The position numbers and the translations under genes were made by a program. Shown here in pieces: positions 1-10,650 of a DNA stretch of 64,000 nucleotides. Under the pieces are notes generated by a model. That model was not told the DNA's origin, ran no database searches, and was given only the letters and a program-made list of their open reading frames with translations. The DNA lies in assembly GCF_024323335.1 (NCBI RefSeq), contig NC_066583.1, forward strand, positions 18,894,665-18,958,664. Reading direction: 5' to 3'. This DNA comes from Lathyrus oleraceus (lineage: Eukaryota > Streptophyta > Magnoliopsida > Fabales > Fabaceae). The stretch's first letter is position 1. Each line of letters starts with the position of its first letter.

Positions 1-2
1 TG

Positions 3-3000
3 CTCGTGAAAGTGGATAAATTTTTGTTTCCGGTGGACTTTGTAATAGTGGAGATGGATGAGGACCGCGATGTACCCCTAATTCTTGGAAGACCTTTTAT
101 GAAGACAGCTCGGATGATGATCGACATAGATGATGGGCTAATGAAGGTGAGAGTGCAAGATGAAGAGGTGACCTTTAACCTTTTCGAAGCAATGAAACAT
201 CCAACCGACAAGCATGATTCTTTTCGAATCGATGCAAGTGAAGAGGAAGTAGTGCAGGTCGTGAATCAAATCCATATTTCTAATCCTTTGGAAAGATCCC
301 TTATCGGAGCATACAATGTGTTAACCGACAATGAGGAACGAGAGATCGAAGCGATGTTGCACGAGCTAGAATCTTGTGGTGAGCTGGCCTATCAAGAAGA
401 ATTAGTGGAAGATTTGGATGCAAAGAAGGAAACTGAAGAGCAAAAATTAGAATTGAAAATGCTTCCGTCACACTTGAAGTATGTGTTTCTTGGAGATGAG
501 TGTACTAAACCAGTGATTATAAGCAACACATTGTCCACGCAAGAGGAAGATAAGTTGATTCAAGTTTTGAAAAAGAACCAAGGTGCGATAGGGTGGGTGT
601 TATCCGATTTGAAGGGTATTAGTCCGGCCTATTGCATGCACAAGATAATGATGGAGGAAAATTTCAAACCTGTTGCGCAACCTCAGAGGCGTCTGAATCC
701 ATCAATGAAAGAGGTGGTTCGTAAAGAAGTTGTCAAACTTTTAGAAGCCGGAATGATTTATCCTATATCTGATAGTGCATGGGTGAGTCCGGTACAAGTG
801 GTCCCCAAGAAAGGCGGAATGACGGTGATTAAAAACGATAAAAATGAGTTGATTCCGACGAGAACAGTGACAGGGTGGAGGATGTGCATCGACTATAGAA
901 GGTTGAACCAAGCCACAAGGAAAGATCATTTCCCACTACCTTTCATGGACCAAATATTGGAGCGGCTCGCCGGCAAAAATTTCTACTGTTTCTTGGACGG
1001 ATATTCGGGGTATAATCAAATTTTAGTAAATCCGGCAGACCATGAGAAAACAGCATTTACATGTCCTTTTGGCATCTTTGCTTACCGAAGAATGCCTTTT
1101 GGACTATGTAACGCACCAGCCACATTTCAACGGTGTATGCAAGCTATCTTTTCAGACTCGATAGAAGAATGCATTGAGGTGTTCATGGACGATTTTTCTG
1201 TTTATGGATCATCTTTTGAAATGTGCTTAAAGCACCTTGATGTAGTTCTGAGGAGATGCGTGGAGACCAACCTAGTGCTCAACTGGGAAAAATGTAATTT
1301 CATGGTCACTGAGGGTATAGTACTTGGTCACAAGATTTCTTCTGAAGGGCTAGAGGTGGACAAGGCCAAGGTGGAGGTTATTGAAAAACTGCCACCTCCA
1401 ACTAATATTAAAGGAATAAGAAGCTTTCTAGGACATGCCGGTTTCTACCGGAGATTCATACAAGACTTCTCAAAGATCGCAAAGCCATTGAGTAATTTGC
1501 TCAACAAAGGTACGCCTTTTCTTTTTGATGAGTCATGTCTTAAAGCTTTCTTAGATTTGAAAGAAAAGTTGATCACCGCACCAATAATCGTAGCACCAAA
1601 CTGGAACATTGATTTTGAACTCATGTGTGATGCTAGCGATTATGCAGTGGGTGCGGTGTTAGGACAAAGAAGCGATAAAGTTTTCCATGCCATACACTAT
1701 GCTAGTAAGGTGTTGAATGACGCGCAAGTTAATTATGCAACAACTGAAAAAGAATTGCTAGCCATAGTATATGCACTGGAAAAATTTAGAGCTTATTTGA
1801 TTGGTTCAAGAGTTGTAATCTACACTGACCATTCTGCAATAAAATATCTGCTTACCAAGCCGGATTCAAAACAAAGGCTTATTCGTTGGATCCTTTTATT
1901 ACAAGAGTTTGATCTAGAGATTCGGGATAAAAAAGGGTCCGAGAACTTGGTAGCAGATCATTTGTCTCGATTGGTCAATGTAGAAATTACAAATAAAGAA
2001 GAAGAGGTGAGAGAAGAATTTCCAGATGAAAAACTCTATGCGATTCAAGTGAGGCCTTGGTTTGCTGATTTTGCTAACTACAAAGCAACTGGTTTAACAC
2101 CGGAAGACCTCACTTGCAATCAAAGAAGGAAATTCTTAGCTGATGCAAAATATTATGTCTGGGATGACCCTTACCTTTTTAAAGTAGGGGCAGACAATAT
2201 TTTGAGAAGGTGTGTAACAATGGAGGAATCAAGAGACATTCTGTGCCACTGTCACAACTCTCCGTATGGAGGTCACTATAGTGGTTTGAGAACAGCCACT
2301 AAAGTACTCCAATAGGGTTTTTATTGGCCATCTTTATTCAAAGATGCGCACGAACATGCGAAGAGTTGTGATGCATGCCAACGGAGTGGTGGAATAGGAA
2401 AACGGGATGAAATGCCTCTAACCAACATGCTAGAAGTAGAAGTTTTTGATTGTTGGGGTATTGATTTCGTTGGCCCATTCCCCTCTTCTTTCTCAAATGA
2501 GTACATCTTAGTAGCTGTCGATTATGTTTCGAAGTGGGTGGAAGCAATTGCCTCACCCAAGGCCGATGCAAAAACTGTGATCAAATTTTTAAAGAAGAAC
2601 ATATTCTCACGTTTTGGTGTGCCTCGAGTATTGGTGAGTGATGGAGGCTCACACTTCTGCAATACACCCTTAGAAAAAGTTCTGCAACATTATGGTGTAA
2701 AGCATAAGGTGACCACTCCCTACCACCCACAAGCGAACGGTCAAACTGAGGTTTCAAACCGGGAAATCAAACGGATACTTGAGAAAACAGTTTCGAACTC
2801 AAGAAAGGATTGGTCCTTAAAACTAGATGAGGCTTTGTGGGCGTATCGCACTGCTTACAAAGCACCTATTGGGCTGACTCCGTTTCAACTGGTGTATGGG
2901 AAGACTTGTCATCTTCCAGTTGAAATGGAGCATAGAGCATTATGAGCTCTTAAGTTCTTGAACTTCGACTCCTCTCTAGCTGGAGAAAGAAGGAAAGGTC

Positions 3001-3344
3001 AACTCCATGAGTTGGAGGAACTAAGGAACAATGCATACCATTCTAATAAGCTGTACAAGGAGAAGACAAAAGCATACCATGATGGAAAGGTCCGCCATAA
3101 AGAGTTCCATGTTGGACAGATGGTATTGCTTTTTAACTCAAGGTTGAAGTTGTTTCCGGGTAAATTGAAGTCTAAATGGTCTGGACCATTTGTTGTCAAG
3201 GAAGTACGGAATTATGGAGCCATTGTGATAGAGGACCCAAAGTCGCAAGAAAGCTGGACTGTCAATGGTCAAAGACTGAAAGTCTATCATAGCGGTGACA
3301 TAAACCGTGATGTGTGTGTCCTTTCCTTATCTGGATCAAGCTAA
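3..3344 (+). pseudogene. pol: Athila pol polyprotein (protease end, RT, RNase H, integrase), two in-frame stops
   Basis: The frame is already open at the window edge. It begins in the C-terminal part of an aspartic protease (residues like ILGRPF near base 90). RT follows, with catalytic FMDD at 1182-1193; then RNase H (CDAS near 1630, YTDHS near 1822); then the integrase HHCC zinc finger (about 2245-2385) and core, with D (DFVGP, about 2463), D (SDGG, about 2639) and E (NGQTE, about 2738). The C-terminal integrase region ends at TAA 3342-3344. One reading frame is kept throughout, but TAG at 2313-2315 (just inside the zinc finger) and TGA at 2943-2945 (a Trp in relatives) interrupt it. No frameshift is seen, so decay is by point nonsense changes only. 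The copy cannot make a full polyprotein unless stops are read through. Confidence 0.92.
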
Positions 3345-3387
3345 TCGAGGTACCGTCGAGCTCTTAACGACGTTAAACAAAGCGCTG

Positions 3388-3405
3388 GTTGGGAGGCAAC
3401 CCAAC
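3388..3405 (+). other. Perfect hairpin just after pol
   Basis: GTTGGG, loop AGGCAA, CCCAAC: a perfect 6-bp stem 43 bases after the pol stop. From memory, a GGGAGGCAACCC-type hairpin recurs at this place in Athila-like elements. Its role is unknown; it could be an RNA structure at the pol/env boundary. Confidence 0.6.
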
Positions 3406-3490
3406 GTTGTTAGTTTGCATTTTAATTTTCTCTGTTCTGTGATTTTTAGCTCTGTTAAAGTTTTAGAATTTCAAAGTTCTGTTTTTTGCA

Positions 3491-3662
3491 GTTCGCGCCG
3501 CGACCTCCTGTTCGCGCCGCGAACTGAATGAATAAATTTAAGTGGGTTCTGTTTTTTGCAGTTCGCGCCGCGACCCCATTTTCGCGCCGCGAACTGATTG
3601 AAAAATTTTAATTGGTTCTGTTTTATGCAGTTCGCGCCGCGAACACTGTTCGCCTCGCGAAC
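3491..3662 (+). repeat. Three ~70-bp tandem units, each with two GC-rich palindromes
   Basis: Units start at 3491, 3561 and 3630 (spacing 70 and 69). Each holds two copies of the palindrome GTTCGCG-C-CGCGAAC or a near copy: 3491-3503 and 3510-3524, 3561-3573 and 3581-3594, 3630-3644 and 3648-3662. The last copy has CT in place of a central G/C. The surrounding sequence is AT-rich. The repeats lie in the leader of the env-like transcript, upstream of the predicted splice donor at 3842. Confidence 0.85.
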
Positions 3663-3841
3663 TTTGCGTGACAGAAATCATTTAAATACTGTTAGGTCAA
3701 TCCTTTTTCATTTCAAACCTTCCTCATTTCAAATCACTTTGCCGCGCTTTCGCCCCAATCTTAAAACCCCACCAAATCTTAAAATCCTTCATTTTCCCTT
3801 GTTCAAATCTTCATCTTTAGCAAGCTTTAGCGATTCAAAAG

Positions 3842-4181
3842 GTATGTGTTTTTAAATTTCTCTTTTCCAATCCCTTTTTGGGTTTTTCAATTAGGGTTGG
3901 TTAGAAATCAATTTTCTCTGTTGAATACTGTTTGAAATCACTTTGCATGCTTGAATTAGAATAGGATTAGTGTAGGGTTGAGCATTTTGGCTGGTTGGGA
4001 GTAGTTTAATCCCTCAATGGTGGAACCCTAGGAAGTTTGGGGATTTCCTGAATTCGCAGAGTTCGCGCCGCGAACTACCCTTCGCGCCGCGAACTGTGAA
4101 TTCCAGCAACATTTTCTTTTTGTTACTTATTGGCTAATGCTGTTCATATGTGTTCTGTGGTTGTTCTGGTGTTGATTGCAG
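3842..4181 (+). other. Predicted intron in the env-like leader
   Basis: A donor-like AAAAG|GTATGT at 3841/3842 and an acceptor TTGATTGCAG ending at 4181 bracket a T-rich 340-bp tract. The env-like ATG (4182-4184) follows the acceptor immediately. Spliced env-like mRNA has been proposed for this lineage. The intron is inferred from consensus only. Confidence 0.55.
4061..4094 (+). repeat. Fourth palindrome pair, inside the predicted intron
   Basis: GTTCGCGCCGCGAAC at 4061-4075 and a copy lacking only the first base at 4081-4094, with a 5-base spacer. The pair geometry matches that of the three upstream units. Confidence 0.85.
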
Positions 4182-5384
4182 ATGTCCAAGAGAACTAAAA
4201 CCATGGCACCTCCTCAGGCCCGTTCAATCCGAAGGTTCATCAGTGATGAACACGAAGCACGATTTGAAAGCCTTGTCAAGAGAACCATTCTACCTGAAAG
4301 GTTTATCCGCCTAGCTCCAACTGGGGTGTATCACAGTGTGGTTACGGTTTTTGAACAACGAAAATGGATGAAGTTGTGCGAACCTGAAGCAGCAATCAAC
4401 TACGACATAGTTCGGGAATTCTATGCGAATGCGATGCATTGCGAGGAGGGTACGGCTTTCAAGCACCAATCCAGGGTAAGGGGCAAGATCGTTTCTTTTG
4501 GAAGGAACGACATTAATGCATATTTGGGAAATCCCCTGACTCTCGGAGAGGGTGAGTGTTGTGAATACCGTACTATGGAGGCAGCCAACAGGTGGAATCT
4601 GGAAGCGGTTAATGCTACCTTATGTCTCAGCGGAAAATCCTTTGAACTGAATGATCAAGGACATCCGAAGCTGTGGAAGAGAGAAAACTTTAATTTGGAT
4701 GCTAGAGCTCTGCTGGTGCTGCTGTTGACCAATATCCGGCCAAGAAGCCACACCACCACCATTCCGCTGGACGTAGGGTGTCTTTTGTACTGTATTATGG
4801 TTGGGAAGTCCGTAGATGTTGCATCCATCATTTCAGGCGAGATGAGAAAGATAGTGTTAAGCGGAACAAATTTCGGGGGCAAAGCTGGTGTGCTAGCTAA
4901 TCCAGGACTTATCATGGGACTGTGCCGTAAGGCAAATGTCCACATCCCTGAGGAAGTGCACTTCTCGATCACCAGTGTGATCAGTGACGCTTATTTGAAC
5001 AGATTCCTGCAAACTCAAAATGATAAAACTGATGCAGCTGGAACTTCTTCGGCCAGAGCACGAGCCAGATCCAGACCTCAACCTCAACCTCGCAGTACCC
5101 AAGGTTTTGATCAGATGGCATTTGCCAACTACTGCTGTGAGAACTTTGAGGCTTCCAGGAGGTCTCAATCATTTCTTTTTGATGCCATGCAGCAGCAGTT
5201 CCAGAACACGTTTCTGGCACCAGAGGCCCGAACTTTTCCATCGCAAGCTGACTATGCAGCTTATGCTAATTGGCCTGTGGGCAGGCCAAATTTTATGGGG
5301 GGTGCAGGAGGTAGTGCTGACCCAAATGAGGAGATGGAGGATGTTCTCGGAAGTGTAGGTGGTGATGAAGAGGAGGAGGATTGA
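4182..5384 (+). CDS. Athila env-like protein, intact ORF
   Basis: 400 codons from ATG 4182 to TGA 5382-5384 with no interruption. The ATG is preferred over the upstream TTG because it follows a strong splice acceptor directly. The N-terminal half, with the pattern RRFISDEHEARFESL followed by a conserved globular region, resembles the 'putative plant transposon protein' domain found downstream of integrase in Athila-type elements (from memory). A hydrophobic stretch around residues 168-180 and another around 190-200 could be core helices or weak membrane segments; no clear signal peptide is seen. The C-terminus is Arg/Pro/Gln-rich at about residues 285-305 and ends in a run of Glu/Asp. It is called 'env-like' by position only; its function is unknown. 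It is striking that this frame is clean while pol is broken. Confidence 0.75.
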   Translation: MSKRTKTMAPPQARSIRRFISDEHEARFESLVKRTILPERFIRLAPTGVYHSVVTVFEQRKWMKLCEPEAAINYDIVREFYANAMHCEEGTAFKHQSRVRGKIVSFGRNDINAYLGNPLTLGEGECCEYRTMEAANRWNLEAVNATLCLSGKSFELNDQGHPKLWKRENFNLDARALLVLLLTNIRPRSHTTTIPLDVGCLLYCIMVGKSVDVASIISGEMRKIVLSGTNFGGKAGVLANPGLIMGLCRKANVHIPEEVHFSITSVISDAYLNRFLQTQNDKTDAAGTSSARARARSRPQPQPRSTQGFDQMAFANYCCENFEASRRSQSFLFDAMQQQFQNTFLAPEARTFPSQADYAAYANWPVGRPNFMGGAGGSADPNEEMEDVLGSVGGDEEEED

Positions 5385-6924
5385 ATTTGTGGAGTTTTGA
5401 GAGTGTTGAATTTTTGAATTTCTTTTACCATGACTTTATCTTAGCACTTTAATTTTCTTAGCACTTTGTTTTTGGGAATTTTGTAATGTACTTTTTGGTG
5501 GCTCTAGTTCACCATGACTTTATCTTAGCACTTTAATTTTTCTTTAGTATTTTTATAATTGCATGAGTACTTTTTGAAATTTAAGTGTGTTTTTAATCAA
5601 ATTGGTTTACCAACATTTCTATTTAATTGTTCTTACGCTTAAGTCAAGCCTAAAGCAACCAAGAATTGCCCGTGGAGAAAGAAGCATAGGATACTTCGAG
5701 TGGTGATGATAAGAATTAGTGTCGGCATTTCAAGGTACACTTTATCGCTTTCTAGACTTAACATGAGTAGTTTAATGGTGTGTGCAAATTCCATGTCATA
5801 AATTCATTGAAGTATATGTCATTTTTGAATCAAAATAGGACTTAGCCAGTTGTGAGGAGACTTTCCATTGTACACTAAAAAGCGGGAGACCGAGCATTGT
5901 TTTAACTCATTCTTATCATGCTAAATCATGCATCAATCCATTTTTGTGTGAAATTTTTGAAAATGATAGAGGCATTGTTTGTGAGAAAAACCACTTGACC
6001 AAAAAGCTTAAATCAACTAACCTTGTGAGGAGTAATCCTTAGTTAACCCCCTTTTAGCTTATTTTAGGATTCATTTGATTGATCATTGTAAAATCAATTG
6101 AAAATTGTGGAATAAATGAATCCTAATTTCTTTCGTATCAGTTGAAACCTCAAACCGAGTTGTTTGCAAATTTTGCCTTTTGCTTATGTCTAAGTAGGGA
6201 GCATTATTGAATGAATTTGGTTTTGGAATCTAAAGTTGGGGAGAGTAAAGTGAAAAGTTGATTAGAAACTTGGAAAAGTGAGTTCTATGAAAGGGTAAGA
6301 ATATGAAAAGAAACAAGAAAAAGAAATCACCCGTGAAACCATAGAGCATAAAAAAAAAAAATTTAGAAAAAGAAAAGCAAAGTAAATGCTCATGGTTGTG
6401 TGGATTTGAAAAGAAAAAGAAAAAGAAAAAAGATAGGGACCAAGGAAAAGGAAATTGTGTAGAGTTGAATCTTTGGGAATGCTCCCTTAGGATAGGCAAT
6501 TTGGTTGAATTCCCTTAATCTTATCCTTTCTTGTAACCTAAGCCACATTACAACCTTTGAAAGACCTCTTGATTCTCATTTTTCACATATTTTGGTACTT
6601 GTTGTGATAACCGCATGATTTGAGTTGTTGTTGATTTAACTGCTTGGATGAGTGAAAGTAACCCTTCATGTTATTCATCAATATTGATGTGTGTGTAAGT
6701 TTGATTCAATTTTGACATGTATGACTTTGAAATCCTTGGAATGATTTTTGCACTTTACCATTTCCCTTATTTATGTTTTGTCTAGAGTTGAGATAGGTGA
6801 ATTGAGAAAACGCCAAACGCTTTTGAACCATTTGAATGTCCTTGATGAATTCTTGTTTAAATCTTTTGTGTCATGACTTTGGTTGTAAGGGTGGAAACTT
6901 TTGTTTAGGGACAAACAAAATGCT
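5385..6924 (+). other. Athila 3' non-coding region with internal duplications
   Basis: No gene is seen. A ~31-base sequence starting ACCATGACTTTATC occurs at 5427-5457 and again at 5511-5541, 84 bases apart. The 14-mer AAGTTGGGGAGAGT at 6233-6246 is identical to the polypurine tract next to the LTR (6925-6938), so an internal second polypurine tract is present. A-rich runs at 6290-6430 create spurious minus-strand ORFs. Confidence 0.7.
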
Positions 6925-6938
6925 AAGTTGGGGAGAGT
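6925..6938 (+). other. Polypurine tract (plus-strand primer) of the Athila element
   Basis: AAGTTGGGGAGAGT lies directly against the LTR start TGTTAGGG at 6939, the expected place for the RNase H-resistant primer. Confidence 0.8.
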
Positions 6939-8106
6939 TGTTAGGGACCAATTAGTACTACTTTTTATACCATTTTATTGGTCCCTTTTACCAAGTTTTG
7001 ATGTAATTACACACTTTTATCTTCACTAATTTGTATAAATGCAATTAGGTTTAATTTATTTTGTTTTGAATAGTTATTTCACATTTTTTGTTAGTTGTGT
7101 AGAACTATGGATAAACAAAACCTTGGATTTCAACATTACATTTTGGAGGAAGCTTGCCAAACAAGGAAGCTGGAGAAGCAACAGTTCGCGCCGCGAACTT
7201 CCTTCGCGCCGCGAAGGCTGCGAAACCAGCAAGCTGACCAAGGGTCAAAAGTGCTGTTGTGCAGAAAAAGTAATTGCCATTTTGATGTCTGCCTGGGAAG
7301 TGCTTTTCTGCTGTAGATGACAATGTCCAATTAGGGAAATGTCAACCTTTTTTGGTAGAGACAAAATAGTTTAACCTAGGTATTGAAACATTATTCCATA
7401 TTCATTCACACATTGTGCTGTAGAGTTTTTGTAATAGAGAAAAACAGAGTTTTTCTTCTAAAACCTTCTGCTTTGTAACAATGGTGATGAGGAGCTAAAC
7501 TCCCTTTTGTCAAGATTGGAGGTAGTAGCTATTCTCATCTGTTTATGTATTCACTTTGATTTATATATGAGATAGAGATTGTTGATGTATTGATTACTGT
7601 TTTTGCTTTAAGTTGAAAACCAGATTTGAGTAGTTGTCGAGAGAGATTACTCGAGTTTAGACATAAAACAGATTTTCAAGTAGTGAATAAGTTGTAGAGA
7701 TAGAGTTATTCATTACTATTCTTTGATATTGAACATTAAAGGTTGCTATATTGATAGTTAGGTGGAGAGATCGTCTAAGGATCAATATAGTAACTATCAC
7801 GATATCATTTAGACATAAATGACTTTGAGAGGATATTTGAACATCATCAATAATCTTGAATCTAATTATTTATCATAGGGAATCATAGATATTTGAAATA
7901 GTGAACTCCAATCTTGCAAAACTTTTATATTTGTCTAAAACCACTTAATAGTCTTTGTTAACTTTCACTCACAAAATATTTCTCCAAACAAAACAACCCT
8001 GTTACTTTCTTAACTTATAACATTTGAATTATAGAACGGCGGTAATATTACCCAATCTCTGTGGATACGATACAAAAATATTTGCCGAAGATATACTCTT
8101 TCAACA
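6939..8106 (+). repeat. 3' LTR of the Athila element (1168 bp)
   Basis: It starts TGTTAGGG after the polypurine tract and ends ATACTCTTTCAACA, so the ends are TGTT...AACA. The end region has the 'CTCTGTGGATACGATAC' type sequence common near the 3' end of Athila-like LTRs. A TATAAAT at 7034-7040 is a weak promoter candidate. The fifth palindrome pair lies inside at 7184-7215. The base composition is AT-rich apart from that pair. Confidence 0.85.
7184..7215 (+). repeat. Fifth palindrome pair, inside the LTR
   Basis: GTTCGCGCCGCGAAC at 7184-7198 and TTCGCGCCGCGAA at 7203-7215. The arrangement matches the pairs in the env leader. Because it is in the LTR, it should exist at both ends of the element and in the start or end of the RNA. 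Confidence 0.85.
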
Positions 8107-10330
8107 GGATGATGTTGGGGTTATGTTTGATCAGTTACATTGGTTAACTTCTAATGTTTCCTCCTTTTTATTACATTGACTCCAAAGGTGGATTCCCCTT
8201 CTCTCTTAAGAGACTTTTGACCTATTTTCTTGGTGGGGTCTCTCTATAAGTTTTTTGCCAAAGTTTGTGGGGAGGATTTTTAGTGTTATGGATAAGCTTA
8301 TTTTTCCTAATCAATTATACTTCTTCAAAGGTATGTTGTTAGTTAACGAGGTGGTTGTTTTGAATGAGTTGGTGGACCTGGCAAAGAAGAGTAAAATGTC
8401 TTGTCTCATTTTTAAAGTGTTTTTTTTAAAAGCTTATGATTCGGTTAGCTGGTCCTCTCTAGATGATATGCTTTCTAGATTTGGGTTTAATGATAAGCGG
8501 ATAAGTTGAACTCATACTTGTGTTTTCTAGTAATATTATGGTTTTAGTTAATGGTTGCTCGACCCAAGAAATTAGTATCCAAATGGGGTTGGATTAAGGT
8601 GACCCCTGACTCCTTTCCTTTTTCTCATGGTGGTAGAAAGTCTCAATGACTTGATCTTTAGGGTTATGGATCTACAACTTTTATCGAGCTTCATATTTGG
8701 ATCCACTTATTTTGTGGTTCTCATCTTCAGTATGCAGACAACACGATTATACTGACAAATGCTTTCATTGAGAATATCTAGTCCATCAAGGCTATTCTCT
8801 GTGGATTTAAGTTAGCATTAGGAATTAATGTGATTTTTTCTAAGAGTACTCTTATTGGGTTGAATATTAACTTTGTCTTATTAGACCTAAGTAGTGACTT
8901 CCTCCATTGTAAGCAAGAGTATATCTCGCTCAAATACCTTGGTCTTTCGGTGGGGCCAACCACATGTTTGATTCTACGTGAGAACCTCTAATTAATCTCA
9001 TCACTAGAGTGTCTTCTTGTGGAGGCATAAGTATGTGTCCTTGGAAGGAAGAGTGATCCTTCTTAACTATGTTCTTAATGTCATTCATATCTTCTTTTTG
9101 TTTTTTTAAAGATGCATGTTAAGGCATGAAGAAGACAGTGAAAGTTCAAATGAGGTTTCTTTCGGGAGGAGTGCAAGGGGTCTCTAAGATTGTCTAGGTT
9201 AGATAGTCTGATGCGTGGAAGCCTAAGGAGTTAGGAGGTCTCGGTGTTCACGATCTTCAGTTGGTTAAGTTAGCCCTTTTGGGTAAGTGGATGTGGTAGA
9301 TGATCTCGAGTGCTTCAGGCCTTTGCGTGATATTTTATCCACTAGATATGGAGTTACTCCAACTTCCTCTATCATGAATGGTGGAGCTAGTAATTTTTTA
9401 TATATGTCTCCTTAGTGGAAAGGAGTGTCTTTCCTTAGCGCTAAAGCTAAAGACCCCCTAGATTGGTTTATGGGTAGCCTTCATAAGAAAGTTGGATATG
9501 GTATTTTCACTTATTTCAAGAGAGGTCATTGGTTTGGAAATACTCCTCTTAGAGCTAAGTTCCTAAGGCTTTTCTCTATTTTCGATCAAGTTGATGAGTT
9601 TGTGGGGGAGGTTGGTAGGTAGGAGGATGAAGTTTGTGCCTGGGATCTTAAATGGAAAAGAACCCCCTTCTTTGAGTATGAGCTGGTTTTGATTGGTGAT
9701 CTTCTCTCGATGATTAGGGATTATATCCCTTCCTTAGAGTGTGATAGGTGGTGGTGGTGTCACTTTAAGGATGGCCCTTATTTTATGGCCTTTATGTATC
9801 ATTGCCTTCTTTCTCGTGAGTTTCCTAGTGGCTGTCATGCCACTTATATGGATTTGGTTCTCACTAGTATCTAGAGTATCTAGGTTACCTTTAAAGTCAT
9901 TGTATTCTCCTATTAGCTTTTTCAGGATCGAATATGCATTAGAGAGAACTTTCTTAAGAGGGGGCTTCCCTGGTTTCGGGAGGTGTCTCTTGTCCCTTCT
10001 TTTTGGGATCCCTTGAGTCATTCTCCCATCTCTGTGTGACCTGTGTGGTAGTAGCTTTTTTATAGGATCTCAGTTGGTTTGGTTGGTGTGAAGTTATAAC
10101 TAGAGACATTCTAACTCATTTTCGGATGTTTTTCCCGCTTGGTTGAATGTCTAGGATTAAGGGGTTTTATGATTTGGCATGCAGTGTTTTTGTCGATTTG
10201 AAAAGCTCTAAATGATAGAGTGTTCCCACGTAAATTGGTGATAGTGAAAGATGTGGAAGACTTGAGCATCCTCTTAGTTTAAAAATGGATTTTTGGTAGG
10301 CTCGTGGACAACTCTTGTACTTTCTCGACT
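8107..10330 (+). pseudogene. LINE reverse transcriptase with C-terminal zinc-binding region, heavily decayed
   Basis: The best stretch is 8255-8509, where residues such as VMDKLIFPNQ, LVNEVVVLNELVDLAKKSK and AYDSVSWSSLDDMLSRFGF match the palm region of plant non-LTR RTs. Further fragments follow in shifting frames: QYADNTII near 8735 (the usual ADD motif reads ADN), KYLGLSVG near 8934, a GLGVHDLQLVKLALLGKW-like piece near 9240, and parts of the C-terminal zinc-binding RT region to about 10000 (9425-9622 and 9689-10016). Many stops and frameshifts are present. It is old and certainly inactive. Confidence 0.8.
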
Positions 10331-10650
10331 TGACTTGAGAATCCTATTATGCATGCGAGCCAATACAATCTTGAGTGTCTTCGATCGCCCATTGGTGTGT
10401 TCTTGTTGTGTTATATAAAGATTGGTATCTTTTTATGGTCCTGGCTTGGAGAGATCTTGCTTTTGGCGCCTATTATTTGTTTTGTTGTTGGTTTTACTCT
10501 CCTCATTTGTGTTGGCAGCTGGAGTTTTTGTTTTGGTCTTTTTTTGTGTGGATGAGTTAGATATCTTGTGTTTTTTTTCCAGTTCTTTGTGTTTCTTACT
10601 TTGGCCTTTAGTGCCCCTCTTTTATATAATATATCATATTTACGTTTAAA
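8107..10650 (+). mobile_element. LINE (L1-type) remnant, 3' half
   Basis: Coding traces of a plant L1 reverse transcriptase run from the left junction to about 10330, then a GT-rich 3' tail ends near 10650 in TATA-rich sequence and a short A run (TTTAAAAAAC). The 5' half is absent here; it would lie left of the Athila element if that element inserted into this LINE. GGATG at 8107-8111 is the candidate target duplication. Confidence 0.75.

Larger units (their letters stand above)
1..8106 (+). mobile_element. Athila-lineage Ty3/gypsy retrotransposon, 5' end outside window
   Basis: Order seen: end of protease, RT, RNase H and integrase (3-3344), hairpin, repeat-rich leader, predicted intron, env-like ORF (4182-5384), 1.5-kb non-coding tract, polypurine tract and 3' LTR (6939-8106, TGTT...AACA). 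A separate ORF between integrase and the 3' LTR is typical of the Athila/Calypso/Cyclops lineage. The 5' LTR, gag and most of the protease lie left of the window. The base right of the LTR starts GGATG, a possible 5-bp target duplication whose mate would be outside the window. The element appears inserted into the LINE that follows. Confidence 0.88.

Noticed and set aside
3307..3855. ORFs with repeated FAPR/SRRE residues
   Set aside because: They are translations of the repeated palindromes in the leader, not genes.
6230..6499. Phe-rich minus ORF
   Set aside because: It comes from A-rich runs in the Athila 3' non-coding region; low complexity, no family pattern.
7039..7330. Overlapping ORFs on both strands around the LTR palindromes
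   Set aside because: They arise because the GC-rich palindromes remove stops; no conserved domain.
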